From Candidatus Spyradenecus faecavium (lineage in GTDB: Bacteria > Verrucomicrobiota > Kiritimatiellia > RFP12 > DVOR01): a DNA stretch of 9,302 nt. The position numbers were made by a program, and so were the translations under genes. The notes under the pieces are model-generated. The model did no database searches. It saw only the letters and a program-made list of their open reading frames with translations, and was not told the origin of the DNA. The stretch covers positions 1 through 9,302 of the forward strand of contig DVOR01000254.1 of NCBI GenBank assembly GCA_018713405.1, given 5' to 3'. Shown here piece after piece: positions 6,260-9,302 of this stretch (positions are counted from its first letter, which is position 1; every line of letters begins with the position of its first letter).

Positions 6260-7159
6260 ATGGCAGAGCAAATCGCGGCGACGGTGAACGGTGACCCCAT
6301 CCCCCAACAGGCGGTGGACTTTGAGTTGCAACGCCTCATCCATTTCTATCAGCAGCAGGGCGTGCCCGAGGCGCAGATCCGCATCCAGCTCGATTCGCTC
6401 AAGGCGAAGGCGCTGGAGCAGGCCATCGGCACGAAGCTCCTCATCGACGAGGCCAAGCGCCTGGACATCCCCGTCTCCGGCGACGAGCTCGACGCGCAGT
6501 TCGAGACCTACGTCAAGCAGTTCGGCGGCAATCGCGCCGCGTTGGAGAAGGCCATCGCGGCCCAGGGCATGACGGTCGACCGCTTCAAGCAGGAGCTCCG
6601 TCAGGGCGTGATGATCAACAAGCTCATCGAGCAGGTCTGCTCCGCCATCCCCCAGCCCACGGAGGAGGAGATCCGCGCCCATTACGAGGCCCACCGGGAC
6701 GAGTACACCACGCAGGACCGCGTGTTGGCCCAGCACATCCTCATCAAGCCCGAGAGCGACAAGCCCGAGGACAAGGCCGCCGCCAAGGCGAAGCTCGAGG
6801 CCATCCGCGCCCGCATCGTGAACGGCGAGAGCACCTTCGCCCACGAGGCCAAGCAGCACAGCGACTGCCCCAGCGGCAAGCAGAACGGCGGCTCCCTCGG
6901 CTGGTTCGGCCGCGGCATGATGGTCAAGCCCTTCGAGGACGTCGCCTTCGCCCTGGCCGTCGACACCGTCTCGGACATCCTGGAGACGCCCTTCGGCTAC
7001 CACATCATCATCAAGACCGGCGAGGAGAAGGGCCGCACCCCCACGCTCGAGGAGCTCCACGACAAGATCGCCACCTTCCTCTTCCACGCCCAGCGCGGCC
7101 AGGCCGTCGCCGACCACGTGGCCGACCTGCGCGCCAAGGCCGACGTCACGCTCGCGTAA
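6260..7159 (+). CDS. Parvulin-type peptidyl-prolyl cis-trans isomerase, SurA/PpiC-like
   Basis: This 299-residue protein should catalyse cis-trans isomerisation of X-Pro bonds and act as a folding helper or chaperone. Residues 1-130 are a helical SurA/trigger-factor-like N-terminal part (a start like AATVNGDPI, then long helices). Residues about 154-253 are the parvulin domain: RVLAQHILIK with H159, HSDCPSGKQNGGSLGWFGRG (200-219) including D202 and C203, and the closing TPFGYHIIIK with H248. A helical tail follows. Unlike SurA, PrsA or PpiD, no signal peptide or membrane anchor is visible, so the protein as read is cytoplasmic. The start at 6260 is set by a good ribosome site. tex begins 9 bp after its stop, so the two are very likely co-transcribed. 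The family is clear; the precise subfamily and substrates are not. Confidence 0.93.
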   Translation: MAEQIAATVNGDPIPQQAVDFELQRLIHFYQQQGVPEAQIRIQLDSLKAKALEQAIGTKLLIDEAKRLDIPVSGDELDAQFETYVKQFGGNRAALEKAIAAQGMTVDRFKQELRQGVMINKLIEQVCSAIPQPTEEEIRAHYEAHRDEYTTQDRVLAQHILIKPESDKPEDKAAAKAKLEAIRARIVNGESTFAHEAKQHSDCPSGKQNGGSLGWFGRGMMVKPFEDVAFALAVDTVSDILETPFGYHIIIKTGEEKGRTPTLEELHDKIATFLFHAQRGQAVADHVADLRAKADVTLA

Positions 7160-7168
7160 GGGGGGCAC

Positions 7169-9302
7169 ATGGACTTCGAGCGCTTCCTGCCGGACCTCTC
7201 CGCGCAGCTGAACATCTCCCCGCGGCAGATCGCCGCCGTGGCCCGCCTGCTCGAGGAGGGGTGCACCATCCCCTTCATCGCGCGCTACCGCAAGGAGGCC
7301 CACGGCAACCTCAACGAGGTGCAGATCGCCGACATCCAGGAGCGACTCACCGCCCTCCGCGAGCTGGAGGCCCGGCGTGAGGCCATCCTCTCCTCCATCA
7401 TCCAGCAGGGCAAGCTGACCGAGGAGCTGAAGGGGAAGATCCTGGGCTGCAAGACCCGCGCCGCGCTCGAAGACCTCTACCTGCCCTACCGCCCCAAACG
7501 CCGCACCCGCGCCGGCGTCGCCCGCGAACGCGGCCTCCAGCCGCTCGCCGACCTCATCCTCGCCCAGGGCGGCGAGGACCCCCAGGCCGCGGCCGAGCCC
7601 TTCGCCGACCCCGCCAAGGAACTGCCCGACGTCGCCGCCGCCCTCAAGGGCGCGCGCGACATCGTCGCCGAGGCCGTCGCCGAGCACCCCGACGTCCGCG
7701 GCTTCGCCCGAGACTGGTTCGCCAAGGCCGCCGTCATGCGCGCGCAGGTCTCCGACCCGCCCCCCGCCCAGCCCACGAAGTACGAGATGTACTACGACTT
7801 CAGCGAGCCGGTGGCGGAGATCCCCTCGCACCGCTTCTTCGCCATCAAGCGCGGCGAGGCCGAGGGCGTCCTGCGCGTCTCCCTCGAGGTCGACACCGAC
7901 CCCGTCCTGCGCAAGGCCCTCGAGGTCTTCGCCCTGCGCGAGGGCAGCCCCTGGGCCGACGCGCTCCGCGCCGCCGCGCAGGACGGCATCCGCCGCCTCC
8001 TCACCCCGAGCATCGAGCTGGACGTGGCCGTCGACCTCAAGCAGCGCGCCGACCGCGAGGCCGTGGAGGTCTTCGCCGAGAACCTTCGCCACCTCCTCCT
8101 CCAGGCGCCGCTGGGCGAGCGCGCCGTCATCGGCATCGACCCGGGCATCCGCACCGGCTGCAAGGTCGCCGCCCTCGACGCCACCGGCAAGTTCCTCGAG
8201 AACCTCACCATCTACCCCGGGCAGGGCCCGCAGGGCGACGTCGCCGCCGCCGTCGAGCTCATGAAGCTCATCGCCCGCCACCGCCCCTACGCCATCGCCA
8301 TCGGCAACGGCACCGCAGGCCGCGAGACCGAGCGCTTCGTCCGCCAGCTCCTCAAGCGCACGGACAACGCCGACGTCATCGTCGTCTCCGTCAACGAGGC
8401 CGGCGCCTCGGTCTACTCCGCCAGCGACGTCGCCCGCGAGGAATTCCCCGAGCTCGACCTCACCGTCCGCGGCGCCATCTCCATCGGCCGCCGCCTGCAG
8501 GATCCCCTGGCCGAGCTCGTCAAGATCACCCCCGCCTCCATCGGCGTCGGCCAATACCAGCACGACGTCAACCAGTCCCTCCTCACCGCCAAGCTCGACG
8601 AGGTGGTCGTCAGCTGCGTCAACCGCGTGGGCGTGGAGCTCAACACCGCCAGCGCCCCCCTCCTCACCCGCGTCTCCGGCATCGGCCCCACCCTCGCCAA
8701 GCGCATCGTCGCCTACCGCGACGAGCACGGCGCCTTCTCCGGTCGCGGAGACCTCCTCCAGGTCCCCGGCCTGGGCGCCAAGACCTTCGAGCAGTGCGCC
8801 GGCTTCCTCCGCATCCGCGAGAGCGCCAACCCCCTCGACCGCTCCGCCGTCCACCCCGAGCGCTACGACCTCGTCCGCCGCATGGCCGACGACGCCGGCC
8901 TCCCCCTCGACCGCCTGGTCGGCAACGAGGCCGCCCTCGCCAAGATCCCCCTCAAGGCCTACGAGAGCGACACCGTCGGCCTGCCCACCCTCCGTGACAT
9001 CCTCGACGAGCTGCGCAAGCCCGGCCGCGACCCCCGCGCCACCTTCGAGCCCCCCGCCTTCCGCGAGGACGTCACCGCCATCGAGGACGTCCGCCCCGGC
9101 ATGGTCCTCGAGGGCATCGTCACCAACGTCACCGCCTTCGGCGCCTTCGTCGACATCGGCGTCCACCAGGACGGCCTCGTCCACGTCTCCGAGCTCGCCG
9201 ACCGCTTCGTCCGCGACCCGAACGAGGTCGTGAAGGCCGGCGACAAGCTCAAGGTCCGCGTGCTCGACGTCGACCTCGCCCGCCGCCGCATCTCCCTCTC
9301 CG
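7169..9302 (+). CDS. tex: Tex, S1-domain RNA/DNA-binding transcription accessory protein (partial, 3' end off window)
   Basis: 711 codons are present with no stop before the window edge. Tex proteins bind nucleic acid and are linked to transcription regulation, stress tolerance and, in some bacteria, toxin expression; the molecular role is incompletely defined. The N-terminal Tex region carries the conserved TIPFIARYRKE (33-43) and EDLYLPYRPKRRTRA (101-115). A YqgF-like RNase H-fold domain starts at VIGIDPGIRTGCK (320-332). VGQYQHDVNQ (460-469) and LNTAS (491-495) are typical. Helix-hairpin-helix segments cover RVSGIGPTLAKRI (501-513) and QVPGLGAKTF (531-540). The S1 domain begins near 643 (GMVLEGIVTNVTAFGAFVDI) and is nearly complete at RISLS. 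Judging from family lengths, only a short C-terminal part is missing. The ATG follows a G-rich tract (7160-7165) at only 3 nt, a rather close ribosome site. The gene starts 9 bp after the PPIase gene. Confidence 0.96.
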   Translation, partial: MDFERFLPDLSAQLNISPRQIAAVARLLEEGCTIPFIARYRKEAHGNLNEVQIADIQERLTALRELEARREAILSSIIQQGKLTEELKGKILGCKTRAALEDLYLPYRPKRRTRAGVARERGLQPLADLILAQGGEDPQAAAEPFADPAKELPDVAAALKGARDIVAEAVAEHPDVRGFARDWFAKAAVMRAQVSDPPPAQPTKYEMYYDFSEPVAEIPSHRFFAIKRGEAEGVLRVSLEVDTDPVLRKALEVFALREGSPWADALRAAAQDGIRRLLTPSIELDVAVDLKQRADREAVEVFAENLRHLLLQAPLGERAVIGIDPGIRTGCKVAALDATGKFLENLTIYPGQGPQGDVAAAVELMKLIARHRPYAIAIGNGTAGRETERFVRQLLKRTDNADVIVVSVNEAGASVYSASDVAREEFPELDLTVRGAISIGRRLQDPLAELVKITPASIGVGQYQHDVNQSLLTAKLDEVVVSCVNRVGVELNTASAPLLTRVSGIGPTLAKRIVAYRDEHGAFSGRGDLLQVPGLGAKTFEQCAGFLRIRESANPLDRSAVHPERYDLVRRMADDAGLPLDRLVGNEAALAKIPLKAYESDTVGLPTLRDILDELRKPGRDPRATFEPPAFREDVTAIEDVRPGMVLEGIVTNVTAFGAFVDIGVHQDGLVHVSELADRFVRDPNEVVKAGDKLKVRVLDVDLARRRISLS

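Noticed and set aside
6236..9184. Very long open frame on the - strand (about 980 codons) opposite the PPIase and tex genes
   Set aside because: Same compositional effect. It runs antisense across two confidently identified proteins and shows only low-complexity Gly/Val/Asp/Glu/Leu sequence.

Overview
The window is a G+C-rich bacterial segment in which every supported gene lies on the + strand and synonymous sites strongly favour C. The pseudopilin-type proteins at the left resemble the multi-gene pilin cassettes of the PVC superphylum, including the large PilX/GspK-like proteins of Kiritimatiellota, Lentisphaerota and Verrucomicrobiota. I infer a PVC bacterium, perhaps Kiritimatiellota. This rests on family resemblance only; there is no rRNA or other phylogenetic marker in the window.

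Left region (2-5129): a tightly packed four-gene block. Three proteins have type IV pilin-like or PilX-like N-termini: a GspJ/PulJ-like pseudopilin (2-730), a GspG/GspH-like pseudopilin (727-1248) and a giant 1147-residue PilX/GspK-like protein (1270-4713). A small, very acidic protein with a C-terminal cysteine cluster follows (4710-5129). Genes 1/2 and 3/4 overlap by ATGA, and the other gap is 21 bp, so the block is almost certainly co-transcribed and translationally coupled. The likely product is a minor-pseudopilin tip complex of a type II secretion or type IV pilus-like machine. Its assembly ATPase, platform protein and prepilin peptidase are not in the window.

Middle region (5130-6259): a complete triosephosphate isomerase gene (tpiA, 5156-5908) begins 26 bp after the acidic-protein gene and ends at a clear intrinsic terminator (5928-5955). 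The next 300 bp have no gene. They hold a pyrimidine-rich stretch, an A+T-rich patch, four palindromic AACCCTTAGGGTT-like units at a 21-22 bp period, two further hairpins and a candidate promoter. This array is the most unusual non-coding signal in the window.

Right region (6260-9302): a parvulin-type peptidyl-prolyl isomerase with a SurA-like N-terminal part but no signal peptide (6260-7159). Nine bp later comes tex (7169 to the window end), an S1-domain nucleic-acid-binding protein truncated by the window edge within its S1 domain. These two probably form a separate transcription unit.

The window holds housekeeping genes (tpiA, tex, a PPIase) beside a poorly characterised pseudopilin cassette. 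I see no tRNA, rRNA, transposase, phage gene or CRISPR array.
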